In this document: in pieces, positions 43,407 to 53,256 of the stretch
Layout of the letters: every line of letters starts with the position of its first letter
Position numbering within the stretch: the first letter of the stretch is position 1
NCBI RefSeq assembly: GCF_043951865.1
Contig: NZ_JBINJF010000020.1
Span: forward strand, 37,575-101,574
DNA length: 64,000 nucleotides
Source: JAMQKA01 sp043951865
Lineage (GTDB): Bacteria; Bacteroidota; Rhodothermia; Balneolales; Balneolaceae
Direction of reading: 5' to 3'
Program-made: the position numbers and the translations under genes
Notes under the pieces: model-generated
What the model was told of the DNA's origin: nothing
Databases searched by the model: none
Seen by the model: the letters and a program-made list of their open reading frames with translations, nothing else

Positions 43407-44405
43407 ATGTTTATAATAGATAGTTATGCAGTTGCAGTTATATTTTGCTTCATTACGATGCTATGTTGGGGGTCTTGGGGAAACACTGAAAAGCTAGCTA
43501 TAAAGTCTTGGCCCTACCAACTCTATTACTGGGATTATACGATCGGTGTTCTTCTATTTTCATTAATATTTGGACTAACTCTGGGGACAATTGGGAGTGA
43601 AGGTCGCAGCTTTTTTGCAGATTTGGCTCAAGCCGATTGGTCAGCTTTAGGCTCAGCATTTCTGGGAGGGGTAGTATTTAACCTTGCTAATATTCTTTTG
43701 GTAGTCGCAATTGATCTAGCAGGAATGGCCGTAGCATTCCCAGTAGGCATAGGTTTAGCTTTGGTTATTGGTGTTTTTATCAACTACTTGGCATCTCCCG
43801 TAGGAGATCCTTTAGTTCTCTTTCTTGGGGTTGGATTTGTTACAGTAGCAATAATATTAGATGCACTAGCTTATAATAGAGTAGAAAAGACCCATAGCTC
43901 AGCTAAAGGAATAATTATTTCCATTTTGTGTGGAGTTTTGATGGGGCTGTTTTATCGATTTGTGGCTGCTGGTGTATCCTTAAATTATACGAATCCTGAA
44001 CCGGGTCTCATGACTCCTTATGGAGCCGTTTTTATCTTTTCGTTAGGTGTCTTTGTTTCCAATTTTCTCTGGAATACCTATTTCATGTACCGTCCAGTCT
44101 CTGGAGAAGCCGTGTCCTACAAACAGTATTTTACTGAAGGTACTAGCCGATTACATGTGGTCGGGATATTGGGAGGAGTAATTTGGTGTCTGGGAATGGG
44201 TTTTAACTTGTTAGCACCTGAAAAAGCTGGCTTCGCAATATCATATGGTCTTGGTCAGGGAGCAACGATGGTAGCTGCAGCATGGGGAGTATTTATTTGG
44301 GATGAATTTGAAGATGCACCTGAAGGAACTAATAAATTGATTTGGTCAATGTTTTTGTTTTTCATCGTTGGTTTAGGTCTTATCATAATAAGTAGAACTG
44401 CATAA
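43407..44405 (+). CDS. GRP-family sugar transporter (ribose/glucose-uptake type)
   Basis: Inner-membrane permease of the drug/metabolite superfamily. 332 residues with about ten membrane segments, starting with the family text FCFITMLCWGSWGNTEKLA, a loop KSWPYQLYYWDYTIGVLL, and a repeat of the pattern in the second half (GLGQGATMVAAAWGVFIWDEF). Related proteins in Bacteroidota lie next to ribokinase and nucleoside hydrolase genes and are thought to bring in ribose or nucleosides. It follows rbsK by 27 bp and is followed by a nucleoside hydrolase, consistent with a linked function. Substrate inferred from context. Confidence 0.85.
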   Translation: MFIIDSYAVAVIFCFITMLCWGSWGNTEKLAIKSWPYQLYYWDYTIGVLLFSLIFGLTLGTIGSEGRSFFADLAQADWSALGSAFLGGVVFNLANILLVVAIDLAGMAVAFPVGIGLALVIGVFINYLASPVGDPLVLFLGVGFVTVAIILDALAYNRVEKTHSSAKGIIISILCGVLMGLFYRFVAAGVSLNYTNPEPGLMTPYGAVFIFSLGVFVSNFLWNTYFMYRPVSGEAVSYKQYFTEGTSRLHVVGILGGVIWCLGMGFNLLAPEKAGFAISYGLGQGATMVAAAWGVFIWDEFEDAPEGTNKLIWSMFLFFIVGLGLIIISRTA

Positions 44406-44470
44406 TATTAACTGAATTAATTATCGATATGAGTTAGGGAAAGAAAAGTATTCTATAAAAAGGGAACTTT

Positions 44471-45493
44471 ATGAAGAAGTTATCTAAATACTTTCTTATA
44501 TGGTTAATGAGTATCACTTTATATCCTCTACAAATCAAAAGTCAAGATAAACCCGTTTCAGTAATCTATGATACCGATATGGGGCCTATGACAGATGATG
44601 TAGGAGCGCTGGCTATACTTCATGCCATGGCTGACAACGAAGAAGCTAAATTGCTAGCTACTGTTGCCAGTAATACACATCCCACCATTGCCCAACTATT
44701 GGATGTCTTTAATACCTATTATGGGCGTCCCAATATTCCCATCGGAGTACCCAAAGGACTAGCTTTAGAAATAAAAGATGCCCCGGAGGTCTGTTGTTTT
44801 GGAGGATGGACTAATAAAATTGTTGGCAATTACCCTGCAGACATCAGATCAAATAAGGTAGTGCCAAGTTCTGTAGAAATATATAGGAAGATCCTTAGCA
44901 ATCAACCAGATCATAGTGTAACGATAGTTACCGTAGGGTTTTTAACTAACTTATCTAATCTTTTGGTATCTCGTCCGGATAGATACTCTAAACTCAATGG
45001 CAAAGAGCTTGTTAAAAAGAAAGTACAAAACCTTGTTAGCATGGCGGGTACATTTACGGGTCCTGTAAATGATCCCCAAGGTCCCAATAAAGAATACAAT
45101 CTGTATATGGATGCAAAAGCATCAAAGCATGTTTTTGAAAATTGGCCTACTGAAATCATTTTTAGTGGCTTTGCACTTGGAGTAAAAGTGAGAACAGGTG
45201 GACAATTATTGCAAAATGATGAAATAGAGGATAGTCCAGTCAAAGATGTTATGCGAATGGTATCTTCTGGGAAAAGTGGAGCTAGTTTTGATCAAACAGC
45301 TGTATTAGTAGCAGTGCATGGTGCAGAAACATATTTTGATCTTGTACCTGGGAAAATAACTGTTAGCTGGAATGGCTCCAATGGCTGGGATTCTTCTCAA
45401 ACTGGACATTTTTATCTAAAAGAAAAAAAAGAAGGCCTTGATCACGTAGAGAATGTAATCGATAATTTAATGCAGCAACAGCCAACTAGATAA
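44471..45493 (+). CDS. Nucleoside hydrolase 1 (exported)
   Basis: IUNH-family N-ribohydrolase. 340 residues with a signal peptide (about 1-24, ending IKSQD), then the metal-site loop YDTDMGPMTDDVGALAIL. Canonical enzymes read DxDxGxDD; here two extra residues (MT) sit before the DD pair, as in a Bacteroidota subfamily. Further marks: IPIGVPKG, VTIVTVGFLTNLSNLL, VSMAGTF, EYNLYMDAKASKHVFENWPTEIIFSGF and FDQTAVLVAVHG. Export means it would split ribosides in the periplasm, feeding the adjacent transporter and ribokinase. A close relative is at 52191. Confidence 0.9.
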   Translation: MKKLSKYFLIWLMSITLYPLQIKSQDKPVSVIYDTDMGPMTDDVGALAILHAMADNEEAKLLATVASNTHPTIAQLLDVFNTYYGRPNIPIGVPKGLALEIKDAPEVCCFGGWTNKIVGNYPADIRSNKVVPSSVEIYRKILSNQPDHSVTIVTVGFLTNLSNLLVSRPDRYSKLNGKELVKKKVQNLVSMAGTFTGPVNDPQGPNKEYNLYMDAKASKHVFENWPTEIIFSGFALGVKVRTGGQLLQNDEIEDSPVKDVMRMVSSGKSGASFDQTAVLVAVHGAETYFDLVPGKITVSWNGSNGWDSSQTGHFYLKEKKEGLDHVENVIDNLMQQQPTR

Positions 45494-45588
45494 GCAGAAG
45501 GATGATTAAAAATAAGTAGTAAGGTGTAAATCATAGCATTCTACGAAATCAGGAATGTTAGGGGTTTTTAAATCTTAATCTAATAATC

Positions 45589-46323
45589 ATGGCTGAAATT
45601 TCTGCAAAAAAGCATTACGAAAATTTGCTTGCTGAGCACTATTCTTGGATGTTTGGGGATTTTAACAAACAAGTCAAGAAAAACCAGAACTGGTTTAAGG
45701 AGCATGATGTGTACCCAAAGACCAACCAAAAGGCTATAGACTTAGGCTGTGGTTCAGGCTTCCAGTCTTTTGCACTTTCGTCAATTGGATTTAACGTTAC
45801 GGGGATTGATTTTAATGAATATTTGCTTGATGAATTAAAAAGTCATGATGAAAATGAAACCATTGAAGTTATTCAAAGTGATATACTCAAGCCAGAAAAC
45901 TATTCCCACATGGCGCCTTTTGAACTTGCCGTTTGTATGGGAGATACGCTCACTCATCTTTCGTCAGAAGAATCTGTGAATAATTTTTTTCACATAGCCT
46001 ATAATCTACTTGAATCTAATGGAAAACTAATCATTGGCTTCCGTGATTATTCCGTTGAACTTACGGGTGTTGATCGGTTTGTCCCAGTTCAAAACGACCA
46101 AAATAAAATAATGACCGTATTTCTGGAATATGAATCTGATTACTTACTTGTCCATGATTTGGTTTATGAACGCAATGGAGACAGTTGGGAATTTGAGAAA
46201 AGTGTTTATAAAAAAGTTCGATTATCGGTAGATAGAGTCAAGTATCTTCTTGAGAAGACAAATTTTATTATAGACAACTTACAGTCTAATCAAGGAATGG
46301 TTCAAATAATAGCTGCAAAATAA
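45589..46323 (+). CDS. Class I SAM-dependent methyltransferase
   Basis: 244-residue Rossmann methyltransferase with SAM motif I AIDLGCGSGFQSFAL (DLGCGSG at 51-57), acidic loop GIDFNEYLL and MGDTLTHLSSEES. Small-molecule type; no substrate can be read. Cytosolic (no signal). It lies between nucleoside hydrolase 1 and sulfatase 3 on the same strand, with about 95 bp before it. Its presence in a sulfated-riboside-like locus is unexpected. Confidence 0.85.
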   Translation: MAEISAKKHYENLLAEHYSWMFGDFNKQVKKNQNWFKEHDVYPKTNQKAIDLGCGSGFQSFALSSIGFNVTGIDFNEYLLDELKSHDENETIEVIQSDILKPENYSHMAPFELAVCMGDTLTHLSSEESVNNFFHIAYNLLESNGKLIIGFRDYSVELTGVDRFVPVQNDQNKIMTVFLEYESDYLLVHDLVYERNGDSWEFEKSVYKKVRLSVDRVKYLLEKTNFIIDNLQSNQGMVQIIAAK

Positions 46324-46441
46324 TAACAGCAATAAACTTAATCGGCGCATAAAAGTGGATGTAGCATGTACGTGGTGTACAGCTCCTGCTTTGTTTCAAA
46401 TTCTATCTTTTTGAAAAAAAACTATAATTACGGCGCAAGTT

Positions 46442-46475
46442 ATGTTGCAAGCAATATTAAAATGATTTGCAACAT
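46442..46475. other. Inverted repeat upstream of sulfatase 3
   Basis: Perfect 9-bp arms ATGTTGCAA (46442-46450) and TTGCAACAT (46467-46475) with a 16-nt loop, in the 230-bp gap between the methyltransferase and sulfatase 3. It could be a weak terminator or operator; no T-tract follows. Confidence 0.4.
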
Positions 46476-46551
46476 GCTATGCTTCACTAGACTCCCAGTA
46501 AATAAAGTTGATGCAGGATAAGCCCATCGGAGATAAAACAGTTAAAAAGAG

Positions 46552-48075
46552 ATGTTACAAAACAATCAATTAGATATGACTGGCTTAAAAAAGACTTATT
46601 TGGTAAGCAATTCTAAAATAGTGGTATTGGTAGTTTTCTTTTTATGTTTTGGGACTAAGATGGTAAAGGCCCAACCTGAAAACCAACCTAATATAGTCTT
46701 TGTATTGATTGATGACCAGCGTTATGATTTTTTAAGTTTTTTGGATCATCCATGGATAGAGACGCCCAATATTGACAGATTGGCAAAAAACGGTATGTAT
46801 TTTGAAAATGCATATGTGACTACCTCTTTATGCTCCCCAAGTAGGGCATCTATTTTAACCGGCCAGTATGCGCACTCGCATCAGGTCATGGATAACAATA
46901 CACCTCTTCCGTCTCATATTCCTACGTTTCCAGTTAAACTGCAAAAGCAAGGATATCATACCGGTTTTATTGGGAAGTGGCACATGGGAGGAGACAATGA
47001 TATGCCACGTCCGGGATTTGACCGTTGGGTCTCCTTCAGAGGACAGGGGGCCTATAACGATCCAACATTTAATATAGATGGTCAACGGAGTGATCACACG
47101 GGCTATACCACCGATCTGCTTACTGACTATGCAGTTGATTTTATTGAAGAAAATGCCCGGGGAGAAACCCCATACTTTTTATATTTGTCCCATAAAGCTA
47201 TCCATGAAGATTTTACCCCGGCGCCACGTCATCAGGGCCATTATGAGGATCTGAATATTCCCAAGCCAGAGACTTTTGCCAACACCGAGGTAAATTATGA
47301 GGGCAAACCTCTTTGGGTAAAGCGGCAACGTAACAGTTGGCATGGAGCTGAAAGAGATTTTGCCGCTGCAGGATATGGGAGTTATAATCGTTTTTTTCAA
47401 TTATACAGCGAAGCTATGTTGTCGGTCGATGAGAGTGTGGGCAAAATAACAGAGACCTTGCGTGATCTTGGTCATCTGGAGGAAACCGTAATTATTTACT
47501 ACAGCGATAACGGATACATGATGGGGGAACACGGTTTGATCGATAAACGCGTGATGTATGAGGAGTCGATTCGGGTGCCGGCTTTTGTCCACTGGCCAGA
47601 ACAGATTCGGACCCCCGTGAAACGGGAAGAATTTATTCTGAATATTGACATTGGGCCAACGATTTTAGAACTGGCAGGAAGCACTGTGCCTTCCACGATG
47701 CAGGGGATGTCTTTCGCCCGCATGCTTAAGGGGCAACCGATTAATTGGCGGACCGATTTTTTGTATGAATATTTTATTGATCCGAAAGCAGTACAAACGC
47801 CAACGACGTGGGGACTACGGACACAGAACTATAGTTATATGACCTATGAAGGGATTTGGTCCAAGTATGAGTTATACGACATGCGAAAAGATCCTAAGCA
47901 AACCAATAATCTGCTAGGTAACATTAAATATGGTCATGTTTACGGTTCATTTTTGGACAAGGTTGAAAGACAAGATCCTAAAATATGGAAAACTGTGAAA
48001 AGGCTTGACCAACGACTTAATGATCTGATAAATGAAAAAGAAGGCAAACGTACACCGAATTGGGAAAAAGAGTAG
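46552..48075 (+). CDS. Sulfatase 3 (formylglycine-dependent, exported)
   Basis: 507 residues, shorter than sulfatases 1 and 2, and of a different subfamily. Signal peptide (about 22-40, ending KMVKA), metal ligands D54/D55 (VLIDDQRYDF), formylglycine motif CSPSR at 94-98 (TSLCSPSRASILTGQYAHSH), GKWHMGGDNDMPRPGFDRW, YYSDNGYMMGEHGLIDKRVMYEESIRVP and the closing LYDMRKDPKQTNNL. The style is that of iduronate/heparan-type or choline-type S1 sulfatases; the exact substrate is open. Its middle is somewhat richer in GC than the ends. It lacks the C-terminal beta domain of the other two. Confidence 0.92.
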   Translation: MLQNNQLDMTGLKKTYLVSNSKIVVLVVFFLCFGTKMVKAQPENQPNIVFVLIDDQRYDFLSFLDHPWIETPNIDRLAKNGMYFENAYVTTSLCSPSRASILTGQYAHSHQVMDNNTPLPSHIPTFPVKLQKQGYHTGFIGKWHMGGDNDMPRPGFDRWVSFRGQGAYNDPTFNIDGQRSDHTGYTTDLLTDYAVDFIEENARGETPYFLYLSHKAIHEDFTPAPRHQGHYEDLNIPKPETFANTEVNYEGKPLWVKRQRNSWHGAERDFAAAGYGSYNRFFQLYSEAMLSVDESVGKITETLRDLGHLEETVIIYYSDNGYMMGEHGLIDKRVMYEESIRVPAFVHWPEQIRTPVKREEFILNIDIGPTILELAGSTVPSTMQGMSFARMLKGQPINWRTDFLYEYFIDPKAVQTPTTWGLRTQNYSYMTYEGIWSKYELYDMRKDPKQTNNLLGNIKYGHVYGSFLDKVERQDPKIWKTVKRLDQRLNDLINEKEGKRTPNWEKE

Positions 48076-48144
48076 AAACATAAAAGCTAAGAAAATTGAT
48101 TTCTAAATAGATAGATGTTTCTGTTTTAATCCTTCCTGTTTATA

Positions 48145-51100
48145 ATGGCAAAGAAAAATCAAATACTGCTAATATTTTTTTGTCTTCTAGCTGGTTGTTC
48201 GCCAGAACCGAAGGAATTAAAATGGGTTGAGAAAGAAGGATATCGCTGGGCAGAAGTCCACCCCAAAGAATCTGGCAAAGTTGGGTTTATTAAACGAGAC
48301 AATTGGGATACAAATATTGATTTTATAAATAATTTAAGCCAGGCAGATATTGATGAAAATCAAAACTACATGAATGGGTCAGGAGTGGCTACTGCAGATG
48401 TGGATGGAGATGGATGGACTGACGTCTATTTTGGCAATTTAAAAGGGGAAAACAAATTATATAAAAATTCAGGAGGTTTCCGATTTAATGACATCACTGA
48501 GCACGCGGGAGTTGGCCATGATGATTTTCATACTACTGGTGTTGTTTTTGCTGATGTAGATGGTGATGATGATCCCGATCTTTTGGTTGCTTCACTTGAT
48601 AAGAAAAATGCTTTGTACATAAATGACGGTACTGGACAGTTTCATCTGAAAGAAGATAGTGGCCTGAATACTAGTAAAGGAAGTACAACTATGACGCTAG
48701 CCGATATTGATGATGATAAAGATCTTGATTTGTTTGTGGCAAATAACAAGGAGAAACCGGCTAGAAATATATTCAAACCTAGTCAACTTAAAACCACCAA
48801 TATGGTGGAATTGGAGTCAAAGGGACAGTATAGATTACGCAAACCGTTTGATAAACACTATACAATTCTATATAGAGAGCACAAAGATCCTTTACTCAAA
48901 GAGCGGGCTGAAGTAAATGAGCTTTATATCAATAACGGAAGTGGAGAATTTGATAATGTAAAAAATATTAGCGAGCGCTTTCTAGATAGTGATGGTAATC
49001 CAGCGGATTTAAAACCTGAATGGAGTCTTACTGCAAAATTTTACGACATAAACGGTAATGGACTTCCAGATCTTTACGTGTGTAATGATTTTTGGACAAC
49101 AGACCGCATTTGGATTAACATAGGTAAAGGTCGTTTCAAAGCTGCCAGCTATAAAGAATTCCGGAATTTTAGTTTTTCTTCAATGGGGGTAGCAATTGCA
49201 GATATTGATCGTGATGGGACCAGTGACATATTTGTATCAGAGATGCTTAGTAAATATCATCATAGGCGTGCACGACAAATCATCTCTATGGAACCCTACC
49301 CATCCAAAATTCAGAGTTCAATGTATCAACCTCAGTATATGCGAAATTCGTTATATCTAAATAGAGGAGATAACACGTTTGCCGAGATTTCCCATTATAG
49401 TGGAGTAGAAGCTACGGGATGGTCTTGGGCCACTCAGTTTTTAGATGTTGATTTGGATGGTTACGAAGATCTTATAGTCAATACTGGTCATGTATACGAT
49501 GCGATGGATATTGACTATCAAAAGAGGAGAGGTAATCAAATTGACCGAAGCAAAGGCAGAATTCAAAGTTATGTAAAACTTGATCAAGCCCCTCCCCTCA
49601 ATTTAAGAAACAAAATATATCGAAATAGAAATGATCTTACTTTTGAAGAAGTTGGAAAAAAGTGGGGTTTTAACGAGCTGGATGCCTCTTATGGATTAGC
49701 TACAGCTGATTTTGACAATGATGGTGATCTCGACTTAGCTATTAACCGCTTAATGGATAGAGCTGTCCTTTATGAGAACACAACGGCATCACCGCGCATA
49801 GCCGTAAAGCTTAAGGGTTCTTACCCGAACACCAGGGGTATAGGAGCAAAGGTGATTCTTGAGGGCGGGGGGATTGAAAAACAAATGAAAGAGATGGTAT
49901 CAGGTGGCAATTATATGTCTGATTCATCGCCCATATTAACTTTTGCTGCAAATAACAAAAATCAAAATCATATACTTAAAGTGGTATGGCCTGATGGTAA
50001 GCGCAGTATAATTGATAGCGTTGCTGCAAATCGAATCTATGAAATTTCAAAGACTTCAAGTAGTTCAAAAGTTGAGTGGGGAAAAACGTTGAAAAAAGAT
50101 GAAAATATTCATTTTAAAGATTCTTCACGTCTAATTAATCACCGACATCAGGAAAGTCATTTTGATGATTTTGAATCTCAGTCATTATTACCGATACAGC
50201 TCAGTCAATCAGGACCAGGAGTTAGTTGGATAGATATAAATAGTGACGGTAATGATGATTTAATTATTGGTGCAGGAAAAGATGAAAAGCTAAATATATT
50301 TATTAATGAAGACGGGCATTTAAATAAGATTAAGGAATCCAAATTAAGTGAAAGTTTTAGTGGTGACCAAACGTCAATCGTTGGGTGGCAAGAAAACAAC
50401 AATACTTATCTGACAGTAGGAAATTCAAATTATGAGCAAAAGGGTAAATATGTATCTCCTGCTTACATTTACAAAATTCAAAATGGACAGGTAGTTAAGA
50501 AAGATAGTTTGCCAGGTATGACATCTTCTATAGGACCAATTGCTTTATCAGATTACGATAATGATGGAGATTTGGATCTGTTTCTTGGAGGGAGATTTAT
50601 ACCATTCAATTATCCATTGGATGCGAGCTCTAAACTGTTTGAAAATGTAAATGGAACCTTCAAAATTGATCAAGAGAACTCAAAAAAGCTACGTAGGATA
50701 GGTCTGGTGACAGGGGCAGTGTTTACCGATTATAATGAGGATGGTTACGAAGATTTACTGTTAAGTACAGAATGGGGATCATTAAAATTGTTCCAGAATT
50801 TAAAGGGGAGTTTTCAAAATGCGACTTCGTCTATGGGGCTGGACAAATACAAAGGGTGGTGGAATGCTGTTTCAACAGGTGATTTTGATGGAAACGGGCT
50901 ACCAGATTTTGTAGCTACAAATATTGGTTTAAACACACCTTATCAACTTGAATCAAAGTATCCTATAAAATTGTTTTATGACGATTTTAATAAGGATGGA
51001 AATATAGACATCGTGGAAGCCTACTATGATTCTACAATGCAGTCATATGTTCCTAGACGCCAGTTAAATAAATACAAGTCTTTGAGAGGGACCATTATGG

Positions 51101-51855
51101 AATCGAATTTAAAAACTCACAGAGATTTCGCAAATGCTACTCTCAGTGTGATTTTAAATAGAAATTTGGATTCTATTCCTTCAAAAAAAATAAATACACT
51201 GAGGCATATGATTTTTTTGAATGAAGGAACACATTTTAACGCTAGATCTCTTCCGGAGTATGCACAATTAGCCCCTGCCCAGCATACTTCTATTGCTGAT
51301 TTCAATAATGATGGAATTGAAGATATATTTCTAAGCCAAAATTTATTTGCAGTTCATCCTGTTACACCTAGAATGGATGCAGGACGTGGTCTTATATTAA
51401 AAGGAAAAGGAAATGGGAATTTTGAACCCATACCGGGACATAAAAGTGGAATTAAAATCTATGGAGAACAAAAGGCAGCGGCACTGAACGACATTAATAA
51501 TGATGGGAAAGTAGATTTATTGGTAAGTCAAAATCAAGATTCAACTAAAGTCTATTTAAACCAAACTAAGAAGAAGGGGATCAAAGTACATTTGAATGGT
51601 CCACTCCAAAACCGCATGGGTATAGGATCTAGTGTTAGATTAGTCTACGCTAATAACACTAAAGGTCCAATTAGAGAAATTCAGGCCGGATCTGGATATT
51701 GGTCTCAGAGATCATCAAAGCATATTCTTGGTATAAAAGAGAATGCTCACCCAATAAGTATAGAGGTCAATTGGTATGATGGGAACACACAATATATTAA
51801 AATAAATAAGTCAAAATGGAAGTATAATATTTCTCATCCTGACATTTCAATGTAA
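48145..51855 (+). CDS. Large lipoprotein with FG-GAP/VCBS repeats and ASPIC/UnbV domains
   Basis: 1236 residues. Lipobox LLAGC in a short signal peptide (MAKKNQILLIFFCLLAGC) makes it a surface or periplasmic lipoprotein. The body is a series of calcium-binding-type repeats: ADVDGDGWTDVYFG, ADVDGDDDPDLLVA, ADIDDDKDLDLFVA, DINGNGLPDLYV, ADFDNDGDLDLAI, later SDYDNDGDLDLFLGG and NDINNDGKVDLLV. ASPIC/UnbV segments (RIAVKLKGSYPNTRGIGAKV, KVHLNGPLQNRMGIGSSVRL) follow each block of repeats, so the protein may be a double propeller. CRTAC1-type genes of this kind often accompany SusC/SusD pairs; they may bind glycans. It ends the first gene run, before a hairpin at 51893. Confidence 0.88.
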   Translation: MAKKNQILLIFFCLLAGCSPEPKELKWVEKEGYRWAEVHPKESGKVGFIKRDNWDTNIDFINNLSQADIDENQNYMNGSGVATADVDGDGWTDVYFGNLKGENKLYKNSGGFRFNDITEHAGVGHDDFHTTGVVFADVDGDDDPDLLVASLDKKNALYINDGTGQFHLKEDSGLNTSKGSTTMTLADIDDDKDLDLFVANNKEKPARNIFKPSQLKTTNMVELESKGQYRLRKPFDKHYTILYREHKDPLLKERAEVNELYINNGSGEFDNVKNISERFLDSDGNPADLKPEWSLTAKFYDINGNGLPDLYVCNDFWTTDRIWINIGKGRFKAASYKEFRNFSFSSMGVAIADIDRDGTSDIFVSEMLSKYHHRRARQIISMEPYPSKIQSSMYQPQYMRNSLYLNRGDNTFAEISHYSGVEATGWSWATQFLDVDLDGYEDLIVNTGHVYDAMDIDYQKRRGNQIDRSKGRIQSYVKLDQAPPLNLRNKIYRNRNDLTFEEVGKKWGFNELDASYGLATADFDNDGDLDLAINRLMDRAVLYENTTASPRIAVKLKGSYPNTRGIGAKVILEGGGIEKQMKEMVSGGNYMSDSSPILTFAANNKNQNHILKVVWPDGKRSIIDSVAANRIYEISKTSSSSKVEWGKTLKKDENIHFKDSSRLINHRHQESHFDDFESQSLLPIQLSQSGPGVSWIDINSDGNDDLIIGAGKDEKLNIFINEDGHLNKIKESKLSESFSGDQTSIVGWQENNNTYLTVGNSNYEQKGKYVSPAYIYKIQNGQVVKKDSLPGMTSSIGPIALSDYDNDGDLDLFLGGRFIPFNYPLDASSKLFENVNGTFKIDQENSKKLRRIGLVTGAVFTDYNEDGYEDLLLSTEWGSLKLFQNLKGSFQNATSSMGLDKYKGWWNAVSTGDFDGNGLPDFVATNIGLNTPYQLESKYPIKLFYDDFNKDGNIDIVEAYYDSTMQSYVPRRQLNKYKSLRGTIMESNLKTHRDFANATLSVILNRNLDSIPSKKINTLRHMIFLNEGTHFNARSLPEYAQLAPAQHTSIADFNNDGIEDIFLSQNLFAVHPVTPRMDAGRGLILKGKGNGNFEPIPGHKSGIKIYGEQKAAALNDINNDGKVDLLVSQNQDSTKVYLNQTKKKGIKVHLNGPLQNRMGIGSSVRLVYANNTKGPIREIQAGSGYWSQRSSKHILGIKENAHPISIEVNWYDGNTQYIKINKSKWKYNISHPDISM

Positions 51856-51892
51856 AACCCAATAAGGGTGCGGGAGTACACACATAGCTCTC

Positions 51893-51927
51893 CGACTTCA
51901 GTTGTTTGGGAAATGCAACTGAAGTCG
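51893..51927 (+). terminator. 12-bp hairpin after the VCBS/ASPIC gene
   Basis: Perfect stem CGACTTCAGTTG (51893-51904) and CAACTGAAGTCG (51916-51927), 11-nt loop, 38 bp after the stop. No long T-tract, but the position at the end of the long gene run and before a new promoter supports a terminator or mRNA-stabilising stem. Confidence 0.65.
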
Positions 51928-52043
51928 ACTGGAAAAACCAACTATAGGTTGGACAATATTCGGTGTTAAGAGAATTCCAGAATTAATATTAAGGTAGTAG
52001 AATGGAGTTAAGATGTAATTATCCGTATAGACGAATATCTAGT

Positions 52044-52072
52044 TTGACAATCCCCCAAAATATCAGTAAAAT
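52044..52072 (+). promoter_or_regulatory. Sigma-70-type promoter for the second nucleoside hydrolase
   Basis: TTGACA at 52044-52049, 17-bp spacer, TAAAAT at 52067-52072. Operator CAATCGATTG at 52083-52092 lies over the expected start. Box match and spacing are close to ideal for the general bacterial consensus; Bacteroidota often use a different consensus, so confidence is moderate. Confidence 0.6.
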
Positions 52073-52082
52073 ACTTATCGAA

Positions 52083-52092
52083 CAATCGATTG
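52083..52092 (+). promoter_or_regulatory. CAATCGATTG operator (copy 4)
   Basis: Palindrome in the context GAACAATCGATTGTGC, just downstream of the predicted -10 box, a position suited to blocking transcription. Same core as the sites at 32505, 33581 and 33613. Confidence 0.75.
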
Positions 52093-52140
52093 TGCAAAAT
52101 AAATCACTAGGTCTGTTTGATAATGCCTCTTTATTTATTT

Positions 52141-52166
52141 AAAAAGAACAATCGATTGTTCTTTTT
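52141..52166 (+). promoter_or_regulatory. 26-bp perfect palindromic operator (copy 5)
   Basis: The core GAACAATCGATTGTTC (52146-52161) is extended on both sides by A-tract/T-tract symmetry to 26 bp without a mismatch. It is 66 bp downstream of copy 4 and 25 bp before the nucleoside hydrolase 2 start. The strongest copy in the window and probably the highest-affinity LacI-type site; the pair allows looping or roadblock repression. Confidence 0.75.
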
Positions 52167-52190
52167 AACCTTTAAAACCAAAATAAGTAA

Positions 52191-53183
52191 ATGCCTAAGT
52201 TATTAAAGATTGCTCCATTTGTACTCCTTCTGAGTTTTCTATCTTTTACAACTAACGCTCAAATTAAACAAAATTCAGGTTCCATTATTTATGACTCCGA
52301 CATGGGACCGGATTATGATGATGTGGGAGCTCTTGCTGTATTGCATGCTTTAGCCGACAGCGGAGAGGTGAATTTACTGGCTACCATCGCAAGTAACCGG
52401 CAACCGGAAAAGGCTCAGATTTTTGATGTGATCAACACCTATTTTGATCATCCTGATATGCCAGTTGGTATACCTAAAGGCATAGCAGTTGAACGAATTG
52501 ACAGACGTGGATGGGGTCGAGTACTAGTGAAAAAATTTCCTCATGATATTCAATCGAATGCGGAGGTACCTGGTGCGGTGGAGCTTTACAGACGAATTTT
52601 AAGTACTCAACCCGATCAGAGTGTAACTATAGTAACCGTTGGATTTTTAACTAATATGGCCAAATTGCTGGTTTCTGAACCCGATAGCTATTCCAAATTA
52701 TCTGGCCATGAGCTGGTCTCTAGAAAAGTTGAGAAATTAGTAAGTATGGCAGGTGAGTATCCTAGTGGTGAAGAACACAATATAGTCATGGATGTAGCCT
52801 CAACGGACTACGTATTAGAACATTGGCCGACTGAAATCATTTTTAGCGGATTCAAAATTGGAGAGAAAATAAAGACTGGTATACCCCTAATCAATAATGA
52901 GGATATCCAAGATAGTCCGGTAAAAGAAGCCTATGTGGTTAGCATCCCTCAACAACCACAAGATAAAGATGGCCGAATGAGTTGGGATCAGACAGCCGTG
53001 CTGGTAGCGGTAAGAGGAGCAGAGCCTTATTATTCGCTGGTACCTGGTAGAAATACGGTGGATTCGAATGGAGAGAATAAATGGGATTACTCGGGATCAG
53101 GGCATTTTTATATGGTTGAAAAGAAATCGGTAGACTATATGCAAAATCTTATTGATCAGTTAATGATGCACCAACCTGAATAA
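52191..53183 (+). CDS. Nucleoside hydrolase 2 (exported, paralogue of hydrolase 1)
   Basis: 330 residues; signal peptide (ends FTTNA), metal loop YDSDMGPDYDDVGALAVL with the same two-residue expansion before the DD pair and a serine where hydrolase 1 has threonine. Shared segments: IASNRQPEKAQIFDVINTYF, IPKGIAVER, VTIVTVGFLTNMAKLL, NIVMDVASTDYVLEHWPTEIIFSGF and WDQTAVLVAVRG. It is under two CAATCGATTG operators, so the LacI regulator controls it with susC. A likely pathway role is release of ribose or a ribosyl group in the periplasm. Divergence from hydrolase 1 suggests different ribosides. Confidence 0.9.
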   Translation: MPKLLKIAPFVLLLSFLSFTTNAQIKQNSGSIIYDSDMGPDYDDVGALAVLHALADSGEVNLLATIASNRQPEKAQIFDVINTYFDHPDMPVGIPKGIAVERIDRRGWGRVLVKKFPHDIQSNAEVPGAVELYRRILSTQPDQSVTIVTVGFLTNMAKLLVSEPDSYSKLSGHELVSRKVEKLVSMAGEYPSGEEHNIVMDVASTDYVLEHWPTEIIFSGFKIGEKIKTGIPLINNEDIQDSPVKEAYVVSIPQQPQDKDGRMSWDQTAVLVAVRGAEPYYSLVPGRNTVDSNGENKWDYSGSGHFYMVEKKSVDYMQNLIDQLMMHQPE

Positions 53184-53256
53184 GGTAGAAATCAAAACCT
53201 TTTAAAATGTTTTCAGAATTAATAATAGTAATAAAACATGCATAAAATATTAGATT

